A stretch of 64,000 nucleotides of DNA, taken from Algoriphagus sp. A40 (lineage in GTDB: Bacteria; Bacteroidota; Bacteroidia; Cytophagales; Cyclobacteriaceae). A program made the position numbers and the translations under genes. How positions within the stretch are numbered: the stretch's first letter is position 1; each line of letters starts with the position of its first letter. The notes beneath the pieces were generated by a model. The model was not told the origin of the DNA, made no database searches, and saw nothing but the letters and a program-made list of their open reading frames with translations. Positions 16,723-24,808 of the stretch are shown here, in pieces. Where the stretch lies: the NCBI RefSeq assembly GCF_002002735.1, contig NZ_MUNY01000052.1, positions 94,577 to 158,576 on the forward strand. Direction: 5' to 3'.

Positions 16723-17514
16723 CTACTTTGGAGCTATTTTCGAAATGATCGATCTGATCAAGCTGGGAGAAAGTTTTGCTATGAATGCAAGAATTTTTCC
16801 ATGTCCCGTGAAGACAAATACCTTTTTCCTTTTATTGATGGCTCTTACCATCACTTTTGCAGCTTTTTCTGTTGGCCACATCAAATTTGCCGGGCGGGGA
16901 TCTTGACGATCGGGATGAAAGATTCCATCATTATCTACCCTGGCAATGTTGCTTTCTACAAATCCCGGGTGAATCGTAGTGCAGGAAACCCCGCTTCCTT
17001 TCAGTTCCACTTGCAGCGACTCCCCAATGTTTTGGACAGCAGCTTTGGACGCTCCGTAGGCACCTACTCCAGGATTGGGGACAAAAGCTGCGACACTTCC
17101 AATCAAGGCCAACCGTCCTTTTGTTTTCCGCAAATGTGGCAAAGCAAACTTGCAGGTAAGTGCCAATCCGGTCACGTTCACGGCCAACTGACGTTGCCAA
17201 TCACTTTCACTGAGTTCTTCTATTTTTCCCAATACCCCATACCCAGCATTGGCAACAGCGATATCCAATCTTCCAAAATCCAGAATTATTTGGCGCACAC
17301 ACGCATCTATACTTTTCGAATCCAAGACATCACAATAGTAGGCCTTGGCTTTTCCTTGCTTGGCTTGGATTTCCCGGACTACCTCATTCAATTCATCCAT
17401 TCTTCTGGCGGAAATAGCCACAGTCGCCCCTAAGGAAGCAAATTCGAGAGCCATTCCCCTACCCAAGCCTGAGGATGCTCCTGTAATCCAAACTACTTTA
17501 TCTATTACTGCCAT
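16723..17514 (-). CDS. short-chain dehydrogenase/reductase
   Basis: 263 residues of a classical SDR. The cofactor motif TGASSGLGRG is at residues ~11-20, NAGYG (NNAG-type) near 90, the catalytic Ser in ALIGSVAAFVPNPG near 140, and YGASKAA (YxxxK) near 153. The C-terminus has a hydrophobic helix as in membrane-associated SDRs of the DltE/YqjQ type. The substrate is unknown. It is directly followed by the exported flavodoxin gene. Confidence 0.92.
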   Translation of the reverse strand: MAVIDKVVWITGASSGLGRGMALEFASLGATVAISARRMDELNEVVREIQAKQGKAKAYYCDVLDSKSIDACVRQIILDFGRLDIAVANAGYGVLGKIEELSESDWQRQLAVNVTGLALTCKFALPHLRKTKGRLALIGSVAAFVPNPGVGAYGASKAAVQNIGESLQVELKGSGVSCTTIHPGFVESNIARVDNDGIFHPDRQDPRPANLMWPTEKAAKVMVRAINKRKKVFVFTGHGKILAFIAKLSPSLIRSIISKIAPK

Positions 17515-17604
17515 TGGGTTTCTTCGTCTTTGTTGATTAGAAAAAAGTAATTCCTTAAAAGTTTAGAGGATAGGTGATTTCATAAGTTATGGATTTTTAC
17601 AAAA

Positions 17605-17636
17605 AAATCCCTGTTCTACGAGTAGGACAGGGATTT
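17605..17636 (-). terminator. terminator of M14 peptidase genes
   Basis: AAATCCCTGT (17605-17614) pairs with ACAGGGATTT (17627-17636), extended inside by CTAC/GTAG. On the minus strand it is followed by a T-run. It lies 21 nt beyond the stop at 17658. Confidence 0.85.
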
Positions 17637-17657
17637 AGAATTATAACCCAAAAGAAA

Positions 17658-19406
17658 TTACTTCTTCCAGCTGGCTTTTCCGCCCTTGGCAGAATCTACC
17701 GTGATGCTGTAGTTAGATCCAGAAGACACTATCCATTTCACTTTTACAGCGCTCATACCCGGAACATTCTCAACAGCCAATCGGTCAGGGGAAGCTTTTT
17801 GCTCCTTGAATTTCTTCATATCCTCATCCTCCACGACAAACCCTGCCACCACTTTCGCGCCTGAAATCGTCACATAATCCGGTCTTTCGATCTTGTATTT
17901 CAAGTCCTGGCTCGCATGGGTTGGCATCATCCGCTCATTAAAAACAGTCGCTGTGATGGCTTTCAGTCCTCCACCCAAATCTTCCTCTTTCACATCCATA
18001 ACTGAAAGTTTTGGAGTGTGATAGGCATGATAGATCGTGAAAGCAGCGTTTCGATGTGCATCCTGCTCAAGCAAAAATCCCGGATGTGCACGTCCAAAGG
18101 TCTTCTTAAATCCGCCAATTTCTACCGAGCCAAACTGAGGATGGCTGAATTCTTTCCAATTGACGAATGCATCCCCTAAAGTCAGCAATTGGTCTACTTT
18201 CATTTGCTCATCCTGTCCGCCTCTTCCGGAAGATTCCTGGTGGAAATAGAGATATGAAACCATCAGTTCGTTGGAATAGGTGAAGACACCTCGGTTGCCA
18301 TAAAACCAGTCCAATTCACCCCCAAACACGGAATACAGATCTTTATACACAGTCAGGTAACGGTAACCGGGGATCATTTCCTCTCCTTTTTTACCAATCG
18401 CATCATAGATCCTAATGTCATTTTGATTGTAAGTATTCACATCCTCTTCCGCTCCCGGACCACGAAGAATCATACCTCCTGAATTGTGGAAACTCTGCGC
18501 TCCTGCGATGTTCGGATGCTTCATCACAAACTCCATCACAGACCTGTTTTCAGGCAAAGTAAACGGATATTTCAATGCTCCACGCTGAATGTAATCCGGC
18601 TGCCAGTTCCAACCCCAATCGCGGTTTGGATCGTAATAGCCAATGCCGTCGTCATTGACCTCTCCATCACCGTCGTTGTCTGTCCCTTCCTGGCCCAGCA
18701 TTTCGTACTCTCCAACCTGATCAGGACCTACTGCCATCAATCTTCTTGGGTCCAGAGGATCTTTGATAAATCTGCCTGTTGGCGACTTACGGATCATCAT
18801 GGTGATATGTCCGTCTCCATCGAGATCGTCCATTCTATCTTCGCCATTTTGCCCGTCACCGTCATTATCCAAGACGATCATCCCTGATCTAGGAGTGTTG
18901 GCGGTATTAGGCTCTTTGAAGAAGTTGTTTCTGGCGTCAGGATTGATAGTCGGGGTGATGTAAAAGGTCTTATCTCGAAGCAATTCCTTGACAAATTCAT
19001 TGTCAGCATGCATTTCGGTCAGATACCAAGCTACATACAGAGAAAATTCCCCGCCCTGGACTTCATTGGAGTGAATATTTCCATCAATCCACATGGCTGG
19101 TTTGTCGGTGTCTTTTCCTGTTGAAAAATCTGTAATCGTCAGCGTCATGATGTCCCGGCCTTCGTAGGATTTGCCGATTGATTCGATTTTAGCCAAGTCC
19201 GGATGTGCCGCGGCTATCTTTTTCATCCAATCCCAAAGTACCTCGGAGCTATAATAGCGGTTCCAGGCGATTTCTACTTTTGGTTTATGCGGAGTTCCGA
19301 TGGCCCGAAAGTAATTTTCCTGCTGTGCATTGGCTTCAAAAGACCCAAAACTCAATACTCCCAAAGCCAGGGCAACGATCAATTTTCTTGTTTTTAGATT
19401 TTTCAT
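17658..19406 (-). CDS. secreted M14 zinc carboxypeptidase, catalytically intact
   Basis: 582 residues with signal peptide (MKNLKTRKLIVALALGVLSFGSFEANA). The M14 domain spans about residues 45-420. Zinc ligands are H112 and E115 in GNIHSNE and H307 in QSFHNSGG; E380 in TYSNEL fits the catalytic glutamate. Between them, two Asp-rich loops (DNDGDGQNGED, DLDGDGH, DNDGDGEVNDDG) look like calcium-binding inserts. A C-terminal beta-sandwich of about 130 residues follows. It probably trims peptides in the periplasm or outside. It is preceded by a paralogue with only 3 nt between them, so the pair is one operon. Confidence 0.92.
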   Translation of the reverse strand: MKNLKTRKLIVALALGVLSFGSFEANAQQENYFRAIGTPHKPKVEIAWNRYYSSEVLWDWMKKIAAAHPDLAKIESIGKSYEGRDIMTLTITDFSTGKDTDKPAMWIDGNIHSNEVQGGEFSLYVAWYLTEMHADNEFVKELLRDKTFYITPTINPDARNNFFKEPNTANTPRSGMIVLDNDGDGQNGEDRMDDLDGDGHITMMIRKSPTGRFIKDPLDPRRLMAVGPDQVGEYEMLGQEGTDNDGDGEVNDDGIGYYDPNRDWGWNWQPDYIQRGALKYPFTLPENRSVMEFVMKHPNIAGAQSFHNSGGMILRGPGAEEDVNTYNQNDIRIYDAIGKKGEEMIPGYRYLTVYKDLYSVFGGELDWFYGNRGVFTYSNELMVSYLYFHQESSGRGGQDEQMKVDQLLTLGDAFVNWKEFSHPQFGSVEIGGFKKTFGRAHPGFLLEQDAHRNAAFTIYHAYHTPKLSVMDVKEEDLGGGLKAITATVFNERMMPTHASQDLKYKIERPDYVTISGAKVVAGFVVEDEDMKKFKEQKASPDRLAVENVPGMSAVKVKWIVSSGSNYSITVDSAKGGKASWKK

Positions 19407-19409
19407 GGC

Positions 19410-20996
19410 TTAGAGTTTTACAGTTTCAGTGGCAAAACCTGTGTGGGAAGCTCCGGCTTTGAGTGTGATAGAACCGGTACCTCGGATGATCCAGCTGAAG
19501 GTTGCTTTTTCAAAAGCTCCCATGGAGTCCATTAATTTAATTTTGTCTCCAGAGACGATTTTGTCAGCGGATGCATCCAAATCTATTTTGATTTTCCTGA
19601 GCCATCGGGACCTTGCTCCCATTTCTGAATGGGTCGGCAGCGGCGAATTGTTGAAAAGATCCACTGTGACACGGGTAAGGCCATTTCCCAACGCTTCGGT
19701 CTTCAGGTTATGGAATTCCAGCTTGGGTTGCATTTCAGCCATTTTGAGAATGAAAGCAGTATGCTCTGCTGCAATTTCCCCCACTTTTTCAAATGGTGGA
19801 TTGACCATCAAAAATGGTTTGATGCCTCCGACTTCCACTTTTTGATTTGGGAAATCAGGATGCTTCACCTCAGTCCAAGGGACGAAAGAATCCCAGCCCA
19901 AGGAATCTGCCCAAGCGAGGTAATTGGCTTCAGCATTGGTTTTTTCTTTGAATTCAGGAGTCCAATAGCCTGGAGTGGAGAAGCTCAGTCTCGCAAAATG
20001 GAAATAGGCCCACTGGAAGAAATCCCCGTCAGTTCCCTGATTGGTTTGCTGGAAAGCTTTCTGAGTAATTGTCTCATTGTAAATTCCCGAAACCATGGCA
20101 TTAATGGCCTGATCTTTTTCCAAAATGGATGTCACCACGCGCTTTTTGGCATCTCCCGCATTGTATTTCAATGGACTGGAGAGATTATTGGAAGGGGAAA
20201 AAGTCACGAACGCGAAAATATTCCATTGCTCAAACAGGTAATCGAGCAATGCCCTGCTTTCCTTTTGTGAAACTGCAATATCTCCTGCCAAGGGCTCAAA
20301 AACCGGGAATTTGTAAGTCAGGGATTTATTGAAAGCAATGCCTTCCTGCAGGTCCTCGGCAAATTTTCCGTCCTTGTCATCGTCTTTGCTTTCCTTGTAG
20401 AGGCTGTATTTTCCGGCTTCCCCTTTTGATCTGTCAGCTTTCACCAAGACTCTGTCGTCTTCTTTGGAAAGCATCCATTCGCCCATGGAGTCCTCCACCC
20501 GCATCCAGGTGATCAGACCGTCTCCGTTGAGATCGGAATAACCGCTTTCGCCGGCTTTTCCGTCACGGTCATGGTCCATGGGTACAGCATTGCCTCTGCG
20601 CTCATATTTCAGAGCAGCATGGTATTGTTCATAGGCATCCGGAGATAGGTTTGGAAAAATGTAAAAGGTGGTTTTTTCAAGCGCTGAGTCATTTTCAGTC
20701 ACCAGTTTTTCAGCAAACTGCAAAGCCAGCTCGACGCTCAGGACATGGAATCCCTCTACGCCTCCGACTATGGCGATGGCAGGTTTTTCATCTTTGGCTC
20801 CGGTGCCAATTTTGAGGACATAGATGTCTTTTCCGCCATCTGTTTTGGTGAGGGATTTCAGCTCCACGGAGGCGTTACCTCCAAGTTTTTGGAGCCGTTG
20901 GGTAACCTGGCTGAGCGTCGGATAATCTGATTGGGCAAAAACATTGCTGCAAATCAGACTCCCAAGCATCAGCCCGGTGAGTAAGAATTTTTTCAT
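19410..20996 (-). CDS. secreted M14-fold paralogue lacking catalytic residues
   Basis: 528 residues with signal peptide (MKKFLLTGLMLGSLICSNVFA). It aligns along its length with the M14 protein encoded downstream, including a calcium-type loop (DHDRDGKAGES ... DLNGDGLITW) and the C-terminal sandwich. The active site is gone: GNIHSNE has become GGVEGFHVLSVE, with no Glu three residues after His; QSFHNSGG is replaced by VTFSPSNN; and YSNEL by FSTPGYW. It is therefore probably a non-catalytic partner, for example binding the same peptides or the active enzyme. The reading frame is full-length, which argues against simple decay. Confidence 0.85.
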   Translation of the reverse strand: MKKFLLTGLMLGSLICSNVFAQSDYPTLSQVTQRLQKLGGNASVELKSLTKTDGGKDIYVLKIGTGAKDEKPAIAIVGGVEGFHVLSVELALQFAEKLVTENDSALEKTTFYIFPNLSPDAYEQYHAALKYERRGNAVPMDHDRDGKAGESGYSDLNGDGLITWMRVEDSMGEWMLSKEDDRVLVKADRSKGEAGKYSLYKESKDDDKDGKFAEDLQEGIAFNKSLTYKFPVFEPLAGDIAVSQKESRALLDYLFEQWNIFAFVTFSPSNNLSSPLKYNAGDAKKRVVTSILEKDQAINAMVSGIYNETITQKAFQQTNQGTDGDFFQWAYFHFARLSFSTPGYWTPEFKEKTNAEANYLAWADSLGWDSFVPWTEVKHPDFPNQKVEVGGIKPFLMVNPPFEKVGEIAAEHTAFILKMAEMQPKLEFHNLKTEALGNGLTRVTVDLFNNSPLPTHSEMGARSRWLRKIKIDLDASADKIVSGDKIKLMDSMGAFEKATFSWIIRGTGSITLKAGASHTGFATETVKL

Positions 20997-21374
20997 AGGG
21001 TAATGGTTTCGGGTTTTTTCTGATGAAAAGGATTAAACCTGGAATACACATTAGAAAATCTACTACGCCCAAAAAATGCTTTAAAATCAGCCGTTACACT
21101 TCACTTTTCGATCTCACCGTAGCGGTGCTACGCCTCGATCTCCAAAGTGACTGATTTTCTTGCATTTTTTAGTCTCGCTACGAATTCTAATGCCTAATCC
21201 AGGTTAAAAATTCAAGGGAAGTTTAGGAAAAAAAGGCAAGATTCTAAGACTGGATTTTTTTTGGAAAAGAAATCAGCCTCAAGTGGATATGGCACAGGAT
21301 AAGTGGCGGGCAATCAGATTGGGGTTTGTCCTTTGGCAAAAAATGCCGTATTTCAGAAAAATAAGCAGGTTCCC
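20997..21374. other. 378-nt divergent region with a 100-bp foldback element
   Basis: This lies between the minus-strand M14 operon and the plus-strand UspA gene and must contain both promoters. Its dominant feature is the imperfect palindrome at 21071-21170. No TTTG-N19-TAnnTTTG match was found. Confidence 0.6.
21071..21170. repeat. 100-bp foldback (MITE-like) inverted repeat
   Basis: The outer arms 21071-21090 and 21151-21170 are inverted copies with 17 of 20 positions paired (AAAAAATGC...AAAATCAG). Inside, CACTTT pairs with AAAGTG and, at the centre, CGTAGC with GCTACG. The whole can fold into one long hairpin or cruciform. No ORF is inside. Confidence 0.6.
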
Positions 21375-22202
21375 ATGTACCAAAAAATTGCACTAGCCAT
21401 CGCTTTTTCTCCAAGGATGGAGGCTTTGATAGCTGAAGCCAAAAGATTGACCGAAATTTTTGAATCCGACCTTGTTTTGATCCATGTTGGATTAAAAACC
21501 ACCGAACTGGAAGATAAACTTGCTGAAATTTTATTGAAGCAAGGCCTGGAAATCAATTCTGTCAACACAATTTGGAAAGAAGGAAAGCCTACAAAGATGA
21601 TCCTTCAAGCCTGTGAGGAAGAAAAAGTAGACCTGTTGATGCTGGGTGCTTTGAAAAAAGAAGGCATTCTAACCTATTATCTCGGGTCAGTGGCAAGAAA
21701 AGTGATCCGGAAATCCAAATGTTCGGTTCTTACTTTGATCGACCCAATGATCCCACCTACAAAATTTTCAAAAGTGGTCATCAATGGGACTCAGTTGGAA
21801 GTGACTCCAAAAGTAATTGCTCAAGGATTGAAGTTTTGTCAGGCAGAAGGAGCTGCCCAAGTCCACATTCTAAATGAAATCAAGCTTTACGGACTTCAGA
21901 TGGCCACGGCTGGTGAAGGCTCAGAGGACGAGGTTTCCAGTACACGTAGAAAATTGGTTCAGGAAGAAATCCGATATGTCCAGGAGATTCTCGATGGATT
22001 GGACCAAACGGGATTGAAAATAAATATCAAGGTTACTGCCGGTAAATGGGCGGTGGAATTGGTAAGATACTGTGAGACTATTAGTGCTGATCTTTTGATC
22101 ATGGGTGACGAACACGGATACACTTTTATCGACCGATTATTCCCACATGACTTGGAGGAGATCCTTTCGGAGCTTCCTTGCAATCTTTTAATTATCAAAT
22201 AA
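21375..22202 (+). CDS. tandem-domain universal stress protein (UspA family)
   Basis: 275 residues from the ATG at 21375 (MYQKIALAIAFSPRMEALIAEA). Two Usp alpha/beta domains: residues ~1-140 and ~145-275. The second ends AVELVRYCETISADLLIMGDEHGYTF and a short C-terminal strand LPCNLLIIK. The usual ATP motif GxxGxxxxx at domain ends is weak (LGALKKEGILTYYLGSVARKVI in domain 1). It starts 6 nt before the antiporter gene, so it probably modulates or is co-regulated with that transporter, as is common for Usp/CPA2 pairs. Confidence 0.88.
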   Translation: MYQKIALAIAFSPRMEALIAEAKRLTEIFESDLVLIHVGLKTTELEDKLAEILLKQGLEINSVNTIWKEGKPTKMILQACEEEKVDLLMLGALKKEGILTYYLGSVARKVIRKSKCSVLTLIDPMIPPTKFSKVVINGTQLEVTPKVIAQGLKFCQAEGAAQVHILNEIKLYGLQMATAGEGSEDEVSSTRRKLVQEEIRYVQEILDGLDQTGLKINIKVTAGKWAVELVRYCETISADLLIMGDEHGYTFIDRLFPHDLEEILSELPCNLLIIK

Positions 22203-22208
22203 AAACAG

Positions 22209-23456
22209 ATGGAAAAACTAGCACATGGCGAAGTAGTCAATCTGTTGATTCAGCTTGCAGTTATGCTAATTGCAGCGAGGGTTTTTGCAGAAGTAGCTCA
22301 AAAATTTAAACAACCCGCAGTTGTAGGTGAGATTTTGGCGGGGATTTTATTAGGCCCCACAATTTTGGGAGGAGTTTTTCCTGATCTTTTTGATTCCCTC
22401 TTCAAGTCCAATGCGATGACAAATATTGCATTGGATGGATATATTCAAATTTCGGTGGTTTTGCTTTTATTCATTGCGGGCTTGGAAGTCGATCTTAATC
22501 TGGTTCTTTCTCAAGGCAAAAAAGCACTCAACATCAGCTTCTTTGGTCTGGTAATTCCATTTGCCTTCGGTTTTACTGCGCCTTTTTTCTTTGCTGAGTT
22601 TTTTGGTTTTGCAGAAGGAAGCAAGCTTTTATTTTCGCTCTTTATGGGCACTGCGATGGCAATCAGTGCCTTGCCGGTAATCGTTCGGACCTTGATGGAT
22701 TTGAACTTGTTCAAAAGTCGGATGGGAATGATGATCGTATCCGCGGCCATGGTGGATGACATCATTGGATGGATGATTTTTTCGATTATCCTGAGCTTCA
22801 TGGGAAAGGAAGCAAATTCGATGGGATTGGGGTATACCATTCTGCTTACTGTGGGTTTTGCAGGTTTCATGGTTACACTCGGCAAATCCCTGATCAATAG
22901 AATTCTACCCTGGATCAACAAGAGGCTGGCCTGGCCGGGTGGTTTGATGTCCTTGTCTCTGGCAGCGTGCTTTTTGGCAGCGGCTTTCACCGAGTACATC
23001 GGAATCCATGCCATTTTCGGAGCCTTCATATTGGGAGTTGCCATTGGAGACTCTGACCATATGCCTGAGCGAGCTAAGGAGATTATTCACCAATTCGTCA
23101 ACAATATTTTTGCTCCCGTTTTCTTTGTGTCAATTGGACTGAAGGTAAATTTCTTTACCAATTTTGACCCATTGCTAGTTATAGTCGTCATCCTGGTGGC
23201 CTATGCGGGCAAAGTAATCGGTTGTGGTTTTGGATCTATGCGGGGCGGATTGGGAAAATGGGAATCTGTCGCCATTGGATTTGGAATGAATGCCCGAGGA
23301 GCTATGGAAATCATTCTGGGACTAATTGCACTTGAGAATGGGCTAATCAATGAAAAGCTCTTTGTTGCATTGGTGGTGATGGCTTTGGTCACTTCCATGA
23401 CATCGGGACCGCTGATGAAATGGGCTATGAAAAAGAAAGCCGCCAGTTCCGAATAA
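22209..23456 (+). CDS. CPA2-family cation:proton antiporter
   Basis: 415 residues with about 12 hydrophobic helices. CPA2 motifs: VVGEILAGILLGP near residue 30, LFIAGLEVDL near 90, and AMVDDIIGWMIF with the paired acidic residues near 180. IFGAFILGVAIGD and GFGMNARGAMEIILG fall in the later helices. No C-terminal TrkA-N domain, so it is a NapA/GerN-like core rather than KefB. It exchanges Na+ or K+ for H+ across the inner membrane. It forms an operon with the upstream Usp gene and ends at a strong terminator. Confidence 0.92.
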   Translation: MEKLAHGEVVNLLIQLAVMLIAARVFAEVAQKFKQPAVVGEILAGILLGPTILGGVFPDLFDSLFKSNAMTNIALDGYIQISVVLLLFIAGLEVDLNLVLSQGKKALNISFFGLVIPFAFGFTAPFFFAEFFGFAEGSKLLFSLFMGTAMAISALPVIVRTLMDLNLFKSRMGMMIVSAAMVDDIIGWMIFSIILSFMGKEANSMGLGYTILLTVGFAGFMVTLGKSLINRILPWINKRLAWPGGLMSLSLAACFLAAAFTEYIGIHAIFGAFILGVAIGDSDHMPERAKEIIHQFVNNIFAPVFFVSIGLKVNFFTNFDPLLVIVVILVAYAGKVIGCGFGSMRGGLGKWESVAIGFGMNARGAMEIILGLIALENGLINEKLFVALVVMALVTSMTSGPLMKWAMKKKAASSE

Positions 23457-23460
23457 AGTC

Positions 23461-23487
23461 AAAATCCCGGTCTGTCCGGGATTTTTG
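23461..23487 (+). terminator. terminator of Usp-antiporter operon
   Basis: AAAATCCCGG and CCGGGATTTT form a perfect 10-bp stem around TCTGT, followed by TGTTT. Confidence 0.92.
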
Positions 23488-23592
23488 TTTAACCCAAATT
23501 CCATTGCCTATTCCACTTAGAAAACTTCAATCGGAAGAATTAGAACAAAGCGGCTATTTTTGGGCTTTCCAAAGGAAATCTGAATTCAATCC

Positions 23593-24624
23593 ATGGCTAA
23601 TATTAAAGCAAAAACCGGCGTTCTGCTGGTCAATTTGGGCACTCCAGACAGTACGAATACCGGAGATGTGAGAAAATACCTCAGGGAGTTCCTGATGGAT
23701 CCCCGGGTTATCGACATTCCTTTTCTGTCCAGATGGATGCTGATCAACTTCATCATTGCGCCTTTTCGGGCTCCAAAGTCTGCCCATGAATACCGCAAAC
23801 TTTGGACGGATCGGGGTTCCCCATTGCTTTTTCATACAGTCGACCTGCAGGAAAAATTGATTCAAAAGCTCGATCCCAAAAAGTATGTCGTCAGCATCGG
23901 GATGCGCTACCAAAGCCCCTCGATTGAATCGGGCTTGGAAGAATTGCGAAAAGAAAAAGTCAGTAAAATCATTGTTTTGCCGCTTTTCCCCCAATATGCC
24001 TCGGCATCCACAGGTTCGGTGATCGACAAAGTGATGGAAATCGCACAGGGATGGCAAATCATACCTGAGTTTTCTTTTGTCAGCAATTTTCTGGATCATC
24101 CAAAGTTTATTGAAGCCTGGGCTGAGCGGGGAAATGCACTCATCAATGAGAAGGATTACGACAAAATCCTCTTTTCCTACCATGGCCTTCCCGAAAGGCA
24201 AATTCTCAAAGGCTCTGTTGGTGGCTATTGTCAGCTTGGCGCTTGCTGCAACAAATACGGCCCTTCCAATACCTATTGCTACCGAGCGCAGTGCTTCCAA
24301 ACTACCCGGTTGATTGCTGAGAAAATGGGTATCCCAGAAGAAAAAACCGTCAATTGCTTCCAATCCAGACTGGGCAAAGACCCTTGGGTAAAGCCCTATA
24401 CGGATGAAGTCATCACAGAATTGGCGGCTCAGGGCGTCAAAAAGGTGCTGGCATTTTCCCCTGCATTTGTGGCAGATTGTCTGGAAACCACGGTAGAGGT
24501 GGCTGGTGAATACCGGGACAAATTTCTGGAAGCAGGAGGAGAAGAATGGGATTTGGTGCCAAGCTTGAACTCCGAAGATACCTGGGTGGAATGTGTGAAG
24601 GATCTGGTGGAAAGCAGGAGTTGA
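23593..24624 (+). CDS. hemH: ferrochelatase HemH
   Basis: 343 residues. Inserts Fe2+ into protoporphyrin IX in the last step of heme synthesis. The N-terminal motif GVLLVNLGTPDS, the active-site SYHGLPE (His) and FSPAFVADCLETTVE (Glu/Asp side) match the family. A cysteine-rich insert after SYHGLPE carries five cysteines in CQLGACCNKYG and YCYRAQC, which may hold a [2Fe-2S] cluster or act in metal delivery. A -7-like element TATTTTTG lies at 23555-23562. The gene is monocistronic, with a hairpin terminator 46 nt after the stop. Confidence 0.95.
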   Translation: MANIKAKTGVLLVNLGTPDSTNTGDVRKYLREFLMDPRVIDIPFLSRWMLINFIIAPFRAPKSAHEYRKLWTDRGSPLLFHTVDLQEKLIQKLDPKKYVVSIGMRYQSPSIESGLEELRKEKVSKIIVLPLFPQYASASTGSVIDKVMEIAQGWQIIPEFSFVSNFLDHPKFIEAWAERGNALINEKDYDKILFSYHGLPERQILKGSVGGYCQLGACCNKYGPSNTYCYRAQCFQTTRLIAEKMGIPEEKTVNCFQSRLGKDPWVKPYTDEVITELAAQGVKKVLAFSPAFVADCLETTVEVAGEYRDKFLEAGGEEWDLVPSLNSEDTWVECVKDLVESRS

Positions 24625-24660
24625 GATTCGAAATTTGGGGTTTGAGATTTGAAATTTTCC
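24621..24660. repeat. TTGAGATTTGAAATTT-word tract after hemH
   Basis: TTGAGATTCGAAATTTGGGG and TTTGAGATTTGAAATTTTCC are adjacent near-repeats. The tract begins at the hemH stop codon itself. Confidence 0.45.
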
Positions 24661-24669
24661 GTTTCCGTT

Positions 24670-24693
24670 ATCCTGCTTTTCCGAAAGCAGGAT
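24670..24693 (+). terminator. terminator of hemH
   Basis: ATCCTGCTTT and AAAGCAGGAT form a perfect 10-bp stem with loop TCCG, followed by TGTTTGT. Confidence 0.75.
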
Positions 24694-24713
24694 TGTTTGT
24701 ATTTAATTAAATC

Positions 24714-24765
24714 AATGCAGCTTCTGGAGAAGCAGCATAACCCAATAGAAGCAGCATAACCCAAA
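24714..24765 (+). repeat. GCTTCTGGAGAAGC hairpin repeat, copy 1
   Basis: GCAGCTTCTGGAGAAGCAGC is followed by ATAACCC, then a second partial copy GAAGCAGCATAACCC at 24748-24762. The core GCTTC-TGGA-GAAGC folds on itself. Same family as 43697-43724, 44466-44493 and 44507-44535, all in this orientation. Confidence 0.65.
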
Positions 24766-24780
24766 CCCCTTGAGGACGCC

Positions 24781-24808
24781 GTAAATCGTAAATCAAAATT
24801 CGTAAATG
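24781..24808. repeat. CGTAAATC-word tract that supplies a start codon
   Basis: CGTAAATCGTAAATC, then TTCGTAAATG: the last word ends in the ATG (24806-24808) of the MFS gene. It is the inverted form of the TACGATTTACGAG words at 9882 and 56224. Confidence 0.45.

Noticed and set aside
19410..20996. Pseudogene of the tandem M14 peptidase
   Set aside because: The frame is intact with signal peptide and C-terminal domain; loss of the active site fits a pseudoenzyme better than decay.
23554..24363. 269-codon minus-strand open frame opposite hemH
   Set aside because: hemH has all ferrochelatase motifs; the antisense frame shows no domain and the start has no leader.
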